In this document: positions 16,527 to 25,653 of the stretch, piece after piece | How the letters are laid out: every line of letters starts with the position of its first letter | Numbering within the stretch: position 1 is the first letter of the stretch | Assembly: GCA_023415235.1 (NCBI GenBank) | Contig: JAEZLP010000008.1 | Coordinates: 1-64,000, forward strand | DNA: 64,000 nt | DNA from: Bacillota bacterium | GTDB taxonomy: Bacteria > Bacillota > Clostridia > Peptostreptococcales > Anaerovoracaceae | Direction of reading: 5' to 3' | The notes under the pieces: model-generated | Databases searched by the model: none | Seen by the model: only the letters and a program-made list of their open reading frames with translations | What the model was told of the DNA's origin: nothing | Position numbers and translations under genes: made by a program

Positions 16527-17617
16527 TGAATTTCTTTTCTACTATCTTTTTTATTCTTTGCAAAACGCATTGCCTGTTTCATTTCACCCTTGCTGCCGAA
16601 CATGGACTCAATTTTCTTTTGCTCCAGCTGTCGAGAATTCAGGCCTTCATAGCCCATCTCCTTCTGGAGCTTTTTATAGCTCTCCAGCCGTTCCGCCGGC
16701 AGCGTTCCGTCTTCAACTGCCCTTCTGACCGCGCAGCCAGGTTCCGTAGCATGGGAACAATCCCTGTATCTGCAGAGCTCGGCTAATTCCTCCACATCCA
16801 CAAAGGCTCTGGACAGATCCGCAGAATCCAAGGCCAACTCGCGCATGCCCGGTGTGTCAATCACGATTCCTCCGTTTGAAAGAAGAAGCAGCTGGCGATG
16901 GGTCGTCGTGTGGCGTCCCTTGTCATCATCCTCCCTGATTTCCTTCGTTGTCATGACTTCACTACCCGACAGCCGGTTGATCAGCGTCGATTTTCCAACT
17001 CCCGAGGATCCTATAAATGCAATGGTTTTGCCCTCTTTTACATAGGGAAGCACCTGCTCATATCCATTTACCTCAATACTTGAACACACTACAACATCGG
17101 TCCCCACACTGACCCTTGCAACCTCTGCAAGGCGCTGCTCCAGGTCCCTGCACAGATCCGCCTTGGTCAGTACAATGACCGGCGTTGCCATGCTGTTCCA
17201 TGCGATGGAAAGATATCGTTCCAGACGGCGGAGATTGAAGTCTGCATTCAGCGACATACAGATAAAAATAGTATCGATATTGGCGGCAATGATCTGAGTT
17301 GCATTTGCCGTACCAGCAGCTTTTCGTTCGAACACGCTCTTTCGGCGCAGGATCTGATGAATCACCGCATTACCCGAAGCGTCATCCTCCCTGTCTATCA
17401 TAACCCAGTCTCCCACAGCGGGAAAATCCGAGGTGTCACCGGCACGATAGATGAAATTTCCGGATACGCCTGCATAAAGCTCTCCCTTTTCACTTACTAC
17501 TCTGTAAAGATCACGGTGCTGTTCAATTACTCGCGCAAGAAACAAGCCCTCATAGAATAAGGCTTCTTGGGCGAACCGGTCTGAAAGTCCATATTGAATC
17601 AAATTGTTATATTTCAT
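16523..17617 (-). CDS. rsgA: ribosome small subunit-dependent GTPase A
   Basis: A 364-residue circularly permuted GTPase that helps mature the 30S subunit. An N-terminal OB domain carries VGDWVMIDRE; the G4 motif LTKADLC precedes the P-loop GSSGVGKSTLINRL and then G3 DTPGMREL, in the permuted order. The zinc-binding C-terminal segment is CRYRDCSHATEPGCAV. Start ATG has GGAGGATAAAAA upstream. It is monocistronic, with its own promoter in the 274-bp gap from the SLH protein gene. Confidence 0.94.
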   Translation of the reverse strand: MKYNNLIQYGLSDRFAQEALFYEGLFLARVIEQHRDLYRVVSEKGELYAGVSGNFIYRAGDTSDFPAVGDWVMIDREDDASGNAVIHQILRRKSVFERKAAGTANATQIIAANIDTIFICMSLNADFNLRRLERYLSIAWNSMATPVIVLTKADLCRDLEQRLAEVARVSVGTDVVVCSSIEVNGYEQVLPYVKEGKTIAFIGSSGVGKSTLINRLSGSEVMTTKEIREDDDKGRHTTTHRQLLLLSNGGIVIDTPGMRELALDSADLSRAFVDVEELAELCRYRDCSHATEPGCAVRRAVEDGTLPAERLESYKKLQKEMGYEGLNSRQLEQKKIESMFGSKGEMKQAMRFAKNKKDSRKEIH

Positions 17618-17813
17618 TTTTTATCCTCCATAAATGAATTTTCAAATGCATTTGGAGGGACAAAGGCCGTTATTGTTCTTCTCCCTCCCGGTCGAATACA
17701 ATTACGGCATCCTTTGTGTTAAGAATAAGTCATTTCCCCTTTCCTTCGTAATTCTGATTCCCGGTGGTTTCACCCCCGGCAACGGCACCATTATACCATA
17801 TACAGAAACCATA
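17618..17813 (-). promoter_or_regulatory. rsgA promoter and leader
   Basis: An extended -10 box TGGTATAAT (minus strand; TATAAT at 17790-17795) lies directly after the terminator of the upstream gene. This gives an about 165-nt untranslated leader with a GC-rich hairpin (CCGGGGG/CCACCGG near 17760-17778). I recognised no known RNA motif. Confidence 0.5.
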
Positions 17814-17848
17814 AAAAAGTGCGGTTCCATTCAGGAAACGCACTTTTT
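17814..17848 (-). terminator. terminator of the SLH protein gene
   Basis: The stem GTGCG-GTTCC/GGAA-CGCAC is flanked by A5/T5, followed on the minus strand by TTTTTTATGG. It is 44 bp past the stop codon of the 1736-residue protein gene. Confidence 0.85.
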
Positions 17849-17891
17849 CTTAAAGGAATCTATTTGATTATGATCTTCGTGTTCATATTCC

Positions 17892-20800
17892 TTATTTTAT
17901 TAGCAGATTATACAGCACCTGCGCCATCTCCGCCCTGGTGGTCGTTCGATCAGGGGACAGCATGCCGCCACTGCCGGAAACAATTCCTGTTTCAACCATC
18001 TTTGCCATGGCATCCTTTGCCCAGGGTTTAATCGCTTCGGAATCAAGAAAGTCTGACAAGGATTTCCCGGTATTGTTCTGCGGTAGCTGATTCATTCCCT
18101 TCAAAGCATTGTTCAGCATCACGAACATTTCCTGCCTTGTGATTTCCTTTTCCGGAGCAAACAGATTCCCGCCGATTCCCGAAGAGATTCCAAGACTTTT
18201 GGCTTTGGCCAGATAGCCGGTGTACCATGTATTGCCGGCATCTTTGAAGTTGTCTATTGCCATGGAGTCTGGTGCGATATCGTAGGCTTTCATCAGCATT
18301 ACGATGAACTGGCTCCGAGTCAGCTTTGAATCGGGGCTGTAATACCCTTTCCCATTTCCGGCAGCAATTTTTCTTGCTGAAATATAGTCCACCGCATTCC
18401 GATACCATGCATCGGACGCAATATCCTTGAAAGCAACGTGGTTGTATCCTGCTCCGAAATAGCTGAAGTGGGTTGTTTCGAATGTTACAGCGCGAGAAAC
18501 AGGGTCATAACGCCCGTTGGGGACAGAAACCAGATTTCCATTGCCGTCGATATACCAAACGACAATGCTTTCCGGATGACTGAGTTCCTCCGCAGTAGGT
18601 GAATATGGTATCGATACCTGAACAGGCGAGTCTGCATTGTTCCATTCGTGCTGCTTGCCATCCAGCATCAAGTTCAGTTGAATCAGTGGTCTGTTTCCTA
18701 TGGCTGCTTTTGCTTCGGCCGAAAGCTTTGATGGATCACCTTTGCTGATACTAAGTTCAATCTTCTTTACATCCGCCCCAGCCAATCCCTTCAGCATATT
18801 GGACTGAAGAGTGATGCTGGCCAGTTCACTCTTGATCATGATGGTCCCCGTGCCATCCGGCGCGGAGAGGGTCCCCGCAGGTATACTCAGAGAATATTTG
18901 TCGGCGCCCTGAATCTGAGGTATATCGATCTTGATATTTTTTCCGTTCTTCACGTTATCCCCATTTTTGGCGGTTAGCTCAACAGTTGCGGTTTTATTAT
19001 TTATACTGACAGGCAGAGTTGATTCTGCCGCGGCGCTGCCGGAGATAGTCGCATTGTAGGTGGTTGGAGCGGCACCACCGCCGCCTCCGCCGCCTCCGCC
19101 GCCTACGCTACCGGTGCCGGTTGAGGCTTTGTTAATCTTGATGCTCAACGCCTTGCTGTCACTGCCCTCCACGTTTATCGCTGCAACAGTAAAGTTGAAG
19201 GTTCCATCTGCCGACGGCGTACCGGTAATCGTTACTCCCGATAATGTCAAGCCATCCGGAAGTTTTCCGTTCGAGATGGACCAAGTGATCGGCGATGTTC
19301 CTGTTGCTGCCAAGGTTTGGCTGTACGCCGTACCAACGGTACCATCCTCAAGTGTCGTCGTGGTGATGGTCGGTGCCACCGGTGCTGCTGTTATCACGAT
19401 ACTTAGAGCTTTGCTGTCGCTGTACACCGTGTTAGTCGCGGTAACAGTAAAGTTAAAGGTTCCGGCTACCGACGGTGTACCAGTAATCGTTATTCCTGAT
19501 AACGTCAAGCCATCCGGAAGGTTTCCACCTGAGATAGACCATGTGATCGGTGATGTTCCTGTTGCTGCCAAGGTTTGGCTGTACGCTGTACCAACGGTAC
19601 CGTCCTCAAGGGTCGTCGTAGTGATGGTCGGTGCCACTGAAGCCGCTTTTATCACGATGCTCAACGCCTTGCTGTCGCTGTCCACCGTGTTAGTCGCGGT
19701 AACAGTAAAGTTAAAGGTTCCTACTGCTGACGGCGTGCCGGTAATGGCCCCGTTGGGTGATAGTGTCAGGCCAGTTGGAAGGTTTCCACCTGAGATAGAC
19801 CAGGTGATCGGTGTATCTCCCTGCGCCGTCAAAGTCTGATTGTATGCCGTTCCCACCATACCGTCCGGTAGTGAGATTGTCGTAATGGCAGGCGGCTCAG
19901 GCGCCGGGTTCACTACCAACGTATAAGATTTCGTATCTGATAACGTACCGTCTGTGACCGTCACAGTAACCGTATGCGGAGATCCTGCATTCGTGCCGCT
20001 AGCCGGTGTTCCACTGATCACTCCCGTACTCGCATTTATGGAAAGTCCGCTTGGCAGTCCGTTAGCGCTGTATGTCAGGGTTCCGCTGCCCGTATAGGTG
20101 ACGGTAATCGTCTCATTGTATGCCGAATCCACAGTCGCGACATCCAGCGACACCGTATCGATCGTCAGATTTGCTGCGGGAGTTACGGTCTTCTTGTAAA
20201 GGTATATTTTTTCTCCCTCTCCAGGTGACTTATCTAAACGGAAGAAGTCTCTGCTGCTGTAATACAGATAATAATTGTCTTGGCTGCCGACAACAAAGAG
20301 CTGGTTGTCGCTGCTGTTATATCTCCAATCTCCGTACCTGTCTTCAGGCTTCGTGGAGGTACTTCTCAGATATTCGCTGTTTTGAGAATTGCGGGCCAGA
20401 TACTTTCCGTTATTTTTGAAAAACATGCCGGAGGTTCCTGATTCCGCAGTCCATTGCATATCACCGGCAACACTGCCGGAAATTGCATCACCGCTGACGG
20501 TTACTTGCGTTCCTGCCATATAGTTGGTCTGTGCCGTTGCATTTCTTAGTGCCATATTTGTATTACCTTTGTTTGATACAATGACATATACCTCGCCTGC
20601 AGTGACCGATGACGCTCTCTCATACGTAATTACGGGAGCGGGACCCGTTTTAGCGAAGGTATAGGTTACGGTTGCGGTGCCGTCAGGATTGAGCGCCAAA
20701 TTAGCCGCGTTCCCGTTAACCGTAGCAGTCGTGCTTGGTGAAAATGCAAAACCGCCGTTCGCTGACAGTACAACGCTGACACTGTAGACCGTATTGCCCG

Positions 20801-23102
20801 CAAAGATACCGTCCGGAGATGGATTCCACGAAACCGTTCCCGCACTATAATTTGAACCTGCAGGAGTATCGGCGCCGCTGTCCGGCTCCGCACCTGCTAC
20901 CGGAGCCGTGATGCCGGTGATGGCGACACTGTTGATTGGTACGTCCGGTACTTTATAGAGATAAATCGTTCCGTTAGCTTCATCATCGTTGGCAAAATAG
21001 TAATTGCCGCTGCCGGACGTCTGGTATAAGTAGTAGTCTTTCCGGGCATTCGTACTGTAGACAGATAAATCATGTGAAGTGCTGTACATCCAATCGGAAT
21101 AGGACGCATCTCCCACTTCACCGAGGTTAATCCCGGCTGATCCCGAAGTTCGGTTGAGGTAGTTGTCTCCATTCATGACGTGAAAACGATTGCCGTTTGC
21201 TGTGAATTTCCACATCATGCCGCTGGTTATACCATCTGCTAAAATAGAACTTCCGGATACCGTAACCGGCATTCCCTTCAGATAGGAGGTGCTGCTAACA
21301 GTAACCGATTCGTTGGACAGAGCATATGCGCTGCTTCCCTTCTGTGCAACAATGACATACGTGCCGCCGTTTTCAGCGTCCGACGCCAGCGCATAAGTGG
21401 ATCCCGAGGATCCGCTTCCGCCGGCAATTTTTTCAAAAAGTGATAGCGTGTTGTAATTATTTGCGGATGGATAAATGAAATCCACAGTGACAGTGGATGA
21501 GGCGCCGCCATAACATAAGTTGCAGGTCGTGCCAGACAAATCAGCATAGAGCTGTGTCCCCTTACTCCCACTATTGCCATAGGTCCATGACGTTGGCGTG
21601 TCACTCAGGCTCATATTTCGCTGCTCAGCGGTATAGACATATCGCCCGTTGTTGCTGATATGCCATTTACCGTTGCCCGAATTTGTAAAAGTCCAGGTTG
21701 CTGCTTCAGCTTCCGCCTCTGATGAAAATGTAAGATAGTCTCCGCTGATATCAGGCGTCGTATAACCAAGACCCGTATAATTTCTCGATGAGCCGCCACT
21801 AGAGGAGGAGCCTGATCTTGCGGTAGTATTCATTGCCACATTTCCCAGAACAATCACATATTCATGACCGCTGGTTATTGCCGTTGTTTTTTTATAAACT
21901 ATAGTATCTCCCGGACCTGATGCCGTCGCAGGGAAAACATATTCTACGGTCATTTTCCCGTCCGAATGAAGTACCTTACTGGAAGCGGGATAACCGTTTA
22001 TCGTTACGTAGGTTGATTCAGTAAAAGGAATTGACGACGGGGTAAGCAGAACCCTTGCCGTGTATACAGTTCCCGGCAGAAAGCTCCCTTCAACCTGAGG
22101 TGTCCATGTCACAGGACCGACAGTTGCGTTCCCGGCAGACACAACGGCATCCAGATCCGGCGTCCCGTTTGCAACAGGCGCTGCGATACCGCTTACAGAG
22201 ACTCTGTCGTCGACTCCGTCAAGTATGACGGTTTTCGAAACAACCTCACTCCCATCCATTTTAAGGAAAGAGAGCTCAACTGACGTGGTGCTTCCTTGGT
22301 TATCAATCTCCATCCTGACGCCTGTTCCCTCCAAGTTGCCTTCGCTTTTCATATGACCCGAGTTGCAGTATGTGAAATTAATCTCTTTGTTGATCGTACT
22401 TGAAGCGTCCGCCGGCCTGATCGTATCCCCCGCAACATAGATTGTTCCCATATTACCATCAGAGTGGTGGTTGTGTCCCCAGAAAAAGAAGACGTTAGGG
22501 TAGTCATTGAGCAGCTCAATCAAGTTGCCTGCATTGCTGATCGACCTACTTTCTCCGCGGTGGAGCGGGTAATGAGAAACAATAATAAAGGGTTCTTTTG
22601 GATCCGCCTTGTCTAGGGCTCCACCAAGTTCGTTAATATCGGACGTTGAGAAAAGCTCACCATTACTTGGTACGCCGAGCGTATAGATCGTATATCCGTC
22701 CTCATCAACGGTTGAAGCGTTTTGAATCCCTGTCCGAGAATTGCCTGTGACAGTTTTAAAAGCCGTTTCGCTGCCGCTGCCCCACCAATCATGATTCCCC
22801 ATGGTGAATATAGCGGTAATACCCTTGGCTGCCGTCATTTGTTTTATGGTACTAATTGTCGTATTGCTAGAGCTCCAGGTATCGACCGAGTCCCCCCCGA
22901 AAACCATGTATTCCAGATCATCGCCGTTATTGCCCAGCCAGGTTTGTACGTTTGCCGAATAATCGTGGACATCAGAGGATATCCCGATGCAAGAATCCGG
23001 TGAACCTTCTGCGGCTTCTGCAACTGGAACCATTGTCAAAACCATTAATACGGATAAAACAAAAACAAAAATACGTCTTTTGAGATATCCTTTCATTAGC
23101 AT
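17892..23102 (-). CDS. secreted SLH-anchored metallophosphoesterase with Ig-like repeats
   Basis: A 1736-residue surface protein. Signal peptide at residues 1-31 (cleavage near AEA). A calcineurin-like phosphoesterase domain spans about 32-260 with the metal motifs SDVHD, GGDSVD, GNHDWW, SHYPLHR and GHNHHSD. Then two Ig-like units (about 300-390 and 730-830) alternate with three copies of an about 150-residue module containing YVIV. Four putative-Ig (He_PIG-type) repeats follow (about 1000-1335), a Gly10 linker, a further beta-rich domain, and three SLH motifs at about 1555-1736 for binding cell wall polymers. Start at ATG after GGGGGAG; a second ATG two codons later is equally possible. Substrate unknown. 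Confidence 0.88.
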   Translation of the reverse strand: MLMKGYLKRRIFVFVLSVLMVLTMVPVAEAAEGSPDSCIGISSDVHDYSANVQTWLGNNGDDLEYMVFGGDSVDTWSSSNTTISTIKQMTAAKGITAIFTMGNHDWWGSGSETAFKTVTGNSRTGIQNASTVDEDGYTIYTLGVPSNGELFSTSDINELGGALDKADPKEPFIIVSHYPLHRGESRSISNAGNLIELLNDYPNVFFFWGHNHHSDGNMGTIYVAGDTIRPADASSTINKEINFTYCNSGHMKSEGNLEGTGVRMEIDNQGSTTSVELSFLKMDGSEVVSKTVILDGVDDRVSVSGIAAPVANGTPDLDAVVSAGNATVGPVTWTPQVEGSFLPGTVYTARVLLTPSSIPFTESTYVTINGYPASSKVLHSDGKMTVEYVFPATASGPGDTIVYKKTTAITSGHEYVIVLGNVAMNTTARSGSSSSGGSSRNYTGLGYTTPDISGDYLTFSSEAEAEAATWTFTNSGNGKWHISNNGRYVYTAEQRNMSLSDTPTSWTYGNSGSKGTQLYADLSGTTCNLCYGGASSTVTVDFIYPSANNYNTLSLFEKIAGGSGSSGSTYALASDAENGGTYVIVAQKGSSAYALSNESVTVSSTSYLKGMPVTVSGSSILADGITSGMMWKFTANGNRFHVMNGDNYLNRTSGSAGINLGEVGDASYSDWMYSTSHDLSVYSTNARKDYYLYQTSGSGNYYFANDDEANGTIYLYKVPDVPINSVAITGITAPVAGAEPDSGADTPAGSNYSAGTVSWNPSPDGIFAGNTVYSVSVVLSANGGFAFSPSTTATVNGNAANLALNPDGTATVTYTFAKTGPAPVITYERASSVTAGEVYVIVSNKGNTNMALRNATAQTNYMAGTQVTVSGDAISGSVAGDMQWTAESGTSGMFFKNNGKYLARNSQNSEYLRSTSTKPEDRYGDWRYNSSDNQLFVVGSQDNYYLYYSSRDFFRLDKSPGEGEKIYLYKKTVTPAANLTIDTVSLDVATVDSAYNETITVTYTGSGTLTYSANGLPSGLSINASTGVISGTPASGTNAGSPHTVTVTVTDGTLSDTKSYTLVVNPAPEPPAITTISLPDGMVGTAYNQTLTAQGDTPITWSISGGNLPTGLTLSPNGAITGTPSAVGTFNFTVTATNTVDSDSKALSIVIKAASVAPTITTTTLEDGTVGTAYSQTLAATGTSPITWSISGGNLPDGLTLSGITITGTPSVAGTFNFTVTATNTVYSDSKALSIVITAAPVAPTITTTTLEDGTVGTAYSQTLAATGTSPITWSISNGKLPDGLTLSGVTITGTPSADGTFNFTVAAINVEGSDSKALSIKINKASTGTGSVGGGGGGGGGGAAPTTYNATISGSAAAESTLPVSINNKTATVELTAKNGDNVKNGKNIKIDIPQIQGADKYSLSIPAGTLSAPDGTGTIMIKSELASITLQSNMLKGLAGADVKKIELSISKGDPSKLSAEAKAAIGNRPLIQLNLMLDGKQHEWNNADSPVQVSIPYSPTAEELSHPESIVVWYIDGNGNLVSVPNGRYDPVSRAVTFETTHFSYFGAGYNHVAFKDIASDAWYRNAVDYISARKIAAGNGKGYYSPDSKLTRSQFIVMLMKAYDIAPDSMAIDNFKDAGNTWYTGYLAKAKSLGISSGIGGNLFAPEKEITRQEMFVMLNNALKGMNQLPQNNTGKSLSDFLDSEAIKPWAKDAMAKMVETGIVSGSGGMLSPDRTTTRAEMAQVLYNLLIK
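19079..19109 (-). repeat. short tandem repeat encoding a polyglycine linker
   Basis: Nine-base units of the GCCGCCTCC type repeat about three times, encoding ten consecutive Gly on the minus strand between the Ig-like repeats and the wall-proximal domain. Slippage in whole codons would change linker length without breaking the frame. Confidence 0.7.
19137..19889 (-). repeat. three tandem ~250-bp repeats encoding Ig-like domains
   Basis: Three successive units encode domains with the pattern GTAYxQTLxAxGxxPITWSI and ITGTPS...GTFNFTV. Two neighbours (about 19385-19630 and its downstream copy) are nearly identical in DNA, indicating recent duplication. A more diverged fourth unit lies upstream. 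Confidence 0.85.
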
Positions 23103-23362
23103 TGTGCTCCCCCTTTCATTTGAACATATTGAACATTAATTTATGTAATTGAAACGAAACTACCATAACATGGTTACTTGGAGTAAAATTGTAAAACCGT
23201 GTAGAGGAATTGGATGCAAATATGTTCATTTTTCTTCAGTAAATTGCAATAAATTTTAATTTGGAAATAAGAAAAGGAGTATATCGGCACGATCTGACAT
23301 TATGGTCGTGCAAAATCAGAACGGAATATGACGATCAATGACGGATTAAAATGTCAGATAAT
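23103..23362 (-). other. upstream region of the SLH protein gene
   Basis: AT-rich, noncoding. It contains one 6-bp inverted repeat (GCACGA/TCGTGC, about 23287-23311). I found no sigma-A promoter that I would defend. Confidence 0.4.
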
Positions 23363-23400
23363 AAAAAACCAGAAACCCCGTTTTTCGTGGTTTCTGGTTT
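23363..23400 (-). terminator. terminator after ychF
   Basis: The stem AAACCAGAAACC/GGTTTCTGGTTT is followed on the minus strand by TTTTTTATT, 33 bp beyond the ychF stop codon. Confidence 0.85.
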
Positions 23401-23432
23401 AAACAAGCGATTATTGCCGATTTTGATTTTTT

Positions 23433-24527
23433 TTAGACGTTAAATCGGAACAGGATTACGTCCCCATCCTTTACGACATAGTCCTTTCCTTCGGAGCGAA
23501 TCAGGCCTTTTTCCTTGGCTGTGGCCAGGTTTCCGCCGCATTGGATCAGGTCGTTGTATGCGATCGTCTCCGCCCTGATAAAGCCGCGTTCGAAGTCTGT
23601 ATGTATCTTGCCCGCGGCCTGCGGAGCCTTTGTTCCTCTTTTTATCGTCCAGGCGCGAACCTCCTGAGGGCCTGCGGTCAGGAATGAGATAAGATCCAGC
23701 AGGTGGTAGGACGCCTTGATCAGCTTGTCAAGACCTGACTCGGTAATACCAAGCTCCTGGAGAAATGCGGCTTTCTCCTCCTCATCCAGTTCTGCGATTT
23801 CCGCTTCGAGCTTGGCGCATATAACAACCACGTCGGAGCCCTCCGATGCGGCAAATTCACGAACAGCGGCAACGTACTCGTTGTCCGTTTCCGAGGTGGC
23901 TTCCTCTTCTGAAACGTTGGCGGCATAGATAATCGGCTTAAAGGACAAGAGATCCAGAGATCGTACAAATTCCGTCTCTTCCTCGGTCAGGTCCAGTGTT
24001 CTGGCCGACAGCCCCTTCTCCACGGTTTCCTTGACCTTCAATAGAATATCCAGCTCTGCCTGAAGTCCCTTGTCGCCCTTGAGGTTTTTCTGGGTCCTCT
24101 GGATTCTACGTTCCAGCACTTCCATGTCGGAAAGGATCAACTCCGTATTGATCACATCGATATCGGAAAGAGGATCGATTCTGCCATCCACATGCACCAC
24201 GTTGGGATCGTCAAAGCATCTGACTACATGAATAATCGCAGCCACCTCCCGAATGTGGCCGAGAAACTTATTTCCCAGACCTTCCCCTTTGGAGGCTCCC
24301 TTGACGAGACCGGCGATATCATAAAACTCGATGGCGGTATAAACCGTCTTCTTTGAGTCATACATCTCATGAAGCACCTTGAGCCGTTCATCCGGCACAG
24401 TGACTACTCCCACATTGGGTTCGATGGTACAGAAGGGATAGTTTGCCGCTTCTGCACCGGCCTTTGTTATCGCGTTGAACAATGTGCTCTTCCCTACATT
24501 GGGAAGTCCAACAATACCTAATTTCAT
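23433..24527 (-). CDS. ychF: Obg-like ATPase YchF
   Basis: A 364-residue YchF/OLA1 P-loop ATPase that binds ribosomes and takes part in translation and stress responses. P-loop GLPNVGKSTLFNAITKAG at the N-terminus, then DIAGLVKGASKGEGLGN (G3), the YAANVSEEE region in place of the GTP-specific G4 motif, and a C-terminal TGS-like domain ending VKDGDVILFRFNV. Full length, ATG start. It is 11 bp after lgt, so cotranscribed. Confidence 0.95.
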   Translation of the reverse strand: MKLGIVGLPNVGKSTLFNAITKAGAEAANYPFCTIEPNVGVVTVPDERLKVLHEMYDSKKTVYTAIEFYDIAGLVKGASKGEGLGNKFLGHIREVAAIIHVVRCFDDPNVVHVDGRIDPLSDIDVINTELILSDMEVLERRIQRTQKNLKGDKGLQAELDILLKVKETVEKGLSARTLDLTEEETEFVRSLDLLSFKPIIYAANVSEEEATSETDNEYVAAVREFAASEGSDVVVICAKLEAEIAELDEEEKAAFLQELGITESGLDKLIKASYHLLDLISFLTAGPQEVRAWTIKRGTKAPQAAGKIHTDFERGFIRAETIAYNDLIQCGGNLATAKEKGLIRSEGKDYVVKDGDVILFRFNV

Positions 24528-24538
24528 AAATTTCTCCT

Positions 24539-25297
24539 CTAGTAAAATATTCTGTTTTTGTATTTATTCTTCTTCCTCATCAGGATATAAATAATCAGAA
24601 AGATCAAAAATACAGCCGCACTGAGAGCCTGCGCTTGTTTGAACGGTCCGATCATCAGGCTGTCCGTCCGGAGCCACTCCACGAAAAACCGTTCAAAGGA
24701 ATACAGGATCCCATACAGTAAAAATGTCTGCCCCGTAAATTTCCGGTTGTTGTCCACAAAGAGAAGCAACAGGAAAAGAAGGAAGCACCAGATCGATTCA
24801 TATAAAAAAGTCGGATGTACCATCTGGCCGTTCACCGAGATCGCCCAGGGAAGATCTGTGGGGCCTCCGTGAGCCTCCTGGTTGAAATAGTTGCCCCACC
24901 GTCCGATCGATTGAGCAAGCGCAATCGCCGGAGCGGCAAGATCCAACAGATTGAGAGGCCGGATATCCCAGATCAGGCATAACACAAATGCCGTAAGAAA
25001 TCCGAGAATCAGCCCTCCGTGAATCGCCAGACCGCCTCCTCTGGTATTGATGATTTTATAGAGATCCCCTGCATAGTAATCCCAATTAAAGAGAACATAA
25101 TAAAGTCTTGCCCCGATGACTCCCATAGGAACACAGACCAGAATAAAGTCCAGGGACTTTTCTGAAGCAATCTTATGGATTGGAGCTCTTCTATATATGA
25201 TGATTACAGCCAGAACCATGGCGGCTGCTATAATAATTCCGTACCACATGATATCGATCCCAAATGCTGTAAACGCAACTGGATTAGGTGTCGGCAT
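24539..25297 (-). CDS. lgt: prolipoprotein diacylglyceryl transferase
   Basis: A 252-residue integral membrane enzyme that transfers diacylglycerol to the lipobox Cys of prelipoproteins. It has about seven hydrophobic segments and the Lgt signature IGRWGNYFNQEAHGGPTDLP, plus the HGGLILG region with the essential His. ATG with GGAGG 8 nt upstream; a TTG one codon earlier is less likely. First gene of lgt-ychF. The lipoprotein at 46708-47493 is one likely substrate. Confidence 0.95.
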   Translation of the reverse strand: MPTPNPVAFTAFGIDIMWYGIIIAAAMVLAVIIIYRRAPIHKIASEKSLDFILVCVPMGVIGARLYYVLFNWDYYAGDLYKIINTRGGGLAIHGGLILGFLTAFVLCLIWDIRPLNLLDLAAPAIALAQSIGRWGNYFNQEAHGGPTDLPWAISVNGQMVHPTFLYESIWCFLLFLLLLFVDNNRKFTGQTFLLYGILYSFERFFVEWLRTDSLMIGPFKQAQALSAAVFLIFLIIYILMRKKNKYKNRIFY

Positions 25298-25653
25298 CAA
25301 TTTTTCCTCCTTTTTCCCGAATCGAGTTCAGCTAGACAATTATTGTTAATGAATTCAATTCCTGTCTTTCAGTTCATAATATTATACACTAATTTGGTTT
25401 TGCTCACAACCTATCTTCTATTTTTCCCCCAGGATTTGAATCAATCCCAATTAGATAAAATTAACATTTTAATAAAATCTTAATTAATTTGTTGGTAATT
25501 TGTGATATAATTAACGCGGTCTTACTCAAATGATTATGCATTTGCTGTGAAATTTTGAAGAATTGTCATCGTTTCAATCGTTTTATTTTAGTGACCTATT
25601 AACATTAGCATATAAATCAAAGACCCAATCATGTCAATTCACAGGAGGTATTT
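25298..25653 (+). promoter_or_regulatory. promoter region of the MacAB-type operon
   Basis: A 356-bp AT-rich gap between divergent lgt and macA-like genes. On the plus strand an extended -10 TGATATAAT occurs (TATAAT at 25506-25511), with no clear -35; repeated TTAA steps lie just upstream (about 25448-25490), possibly a response-regulator site. The leader is about 140 nt. Nothing else was recognised. Confidence 0.5.

Noticed and set aside
19060..19839. 259-codon open frame opposite the SLH protein gene
   Set aside because: It is antisense to the Ig repeats; its repeat pattern mirrors the real gene, and it begins with a polyproline run from the glycine linker.
19137..19889. Possible CRISPR-like regular repeats
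   Set aside because: The units are about 250 bp, contiguous and coding for Ig-like domains; there are no short repeats with unique spacers.
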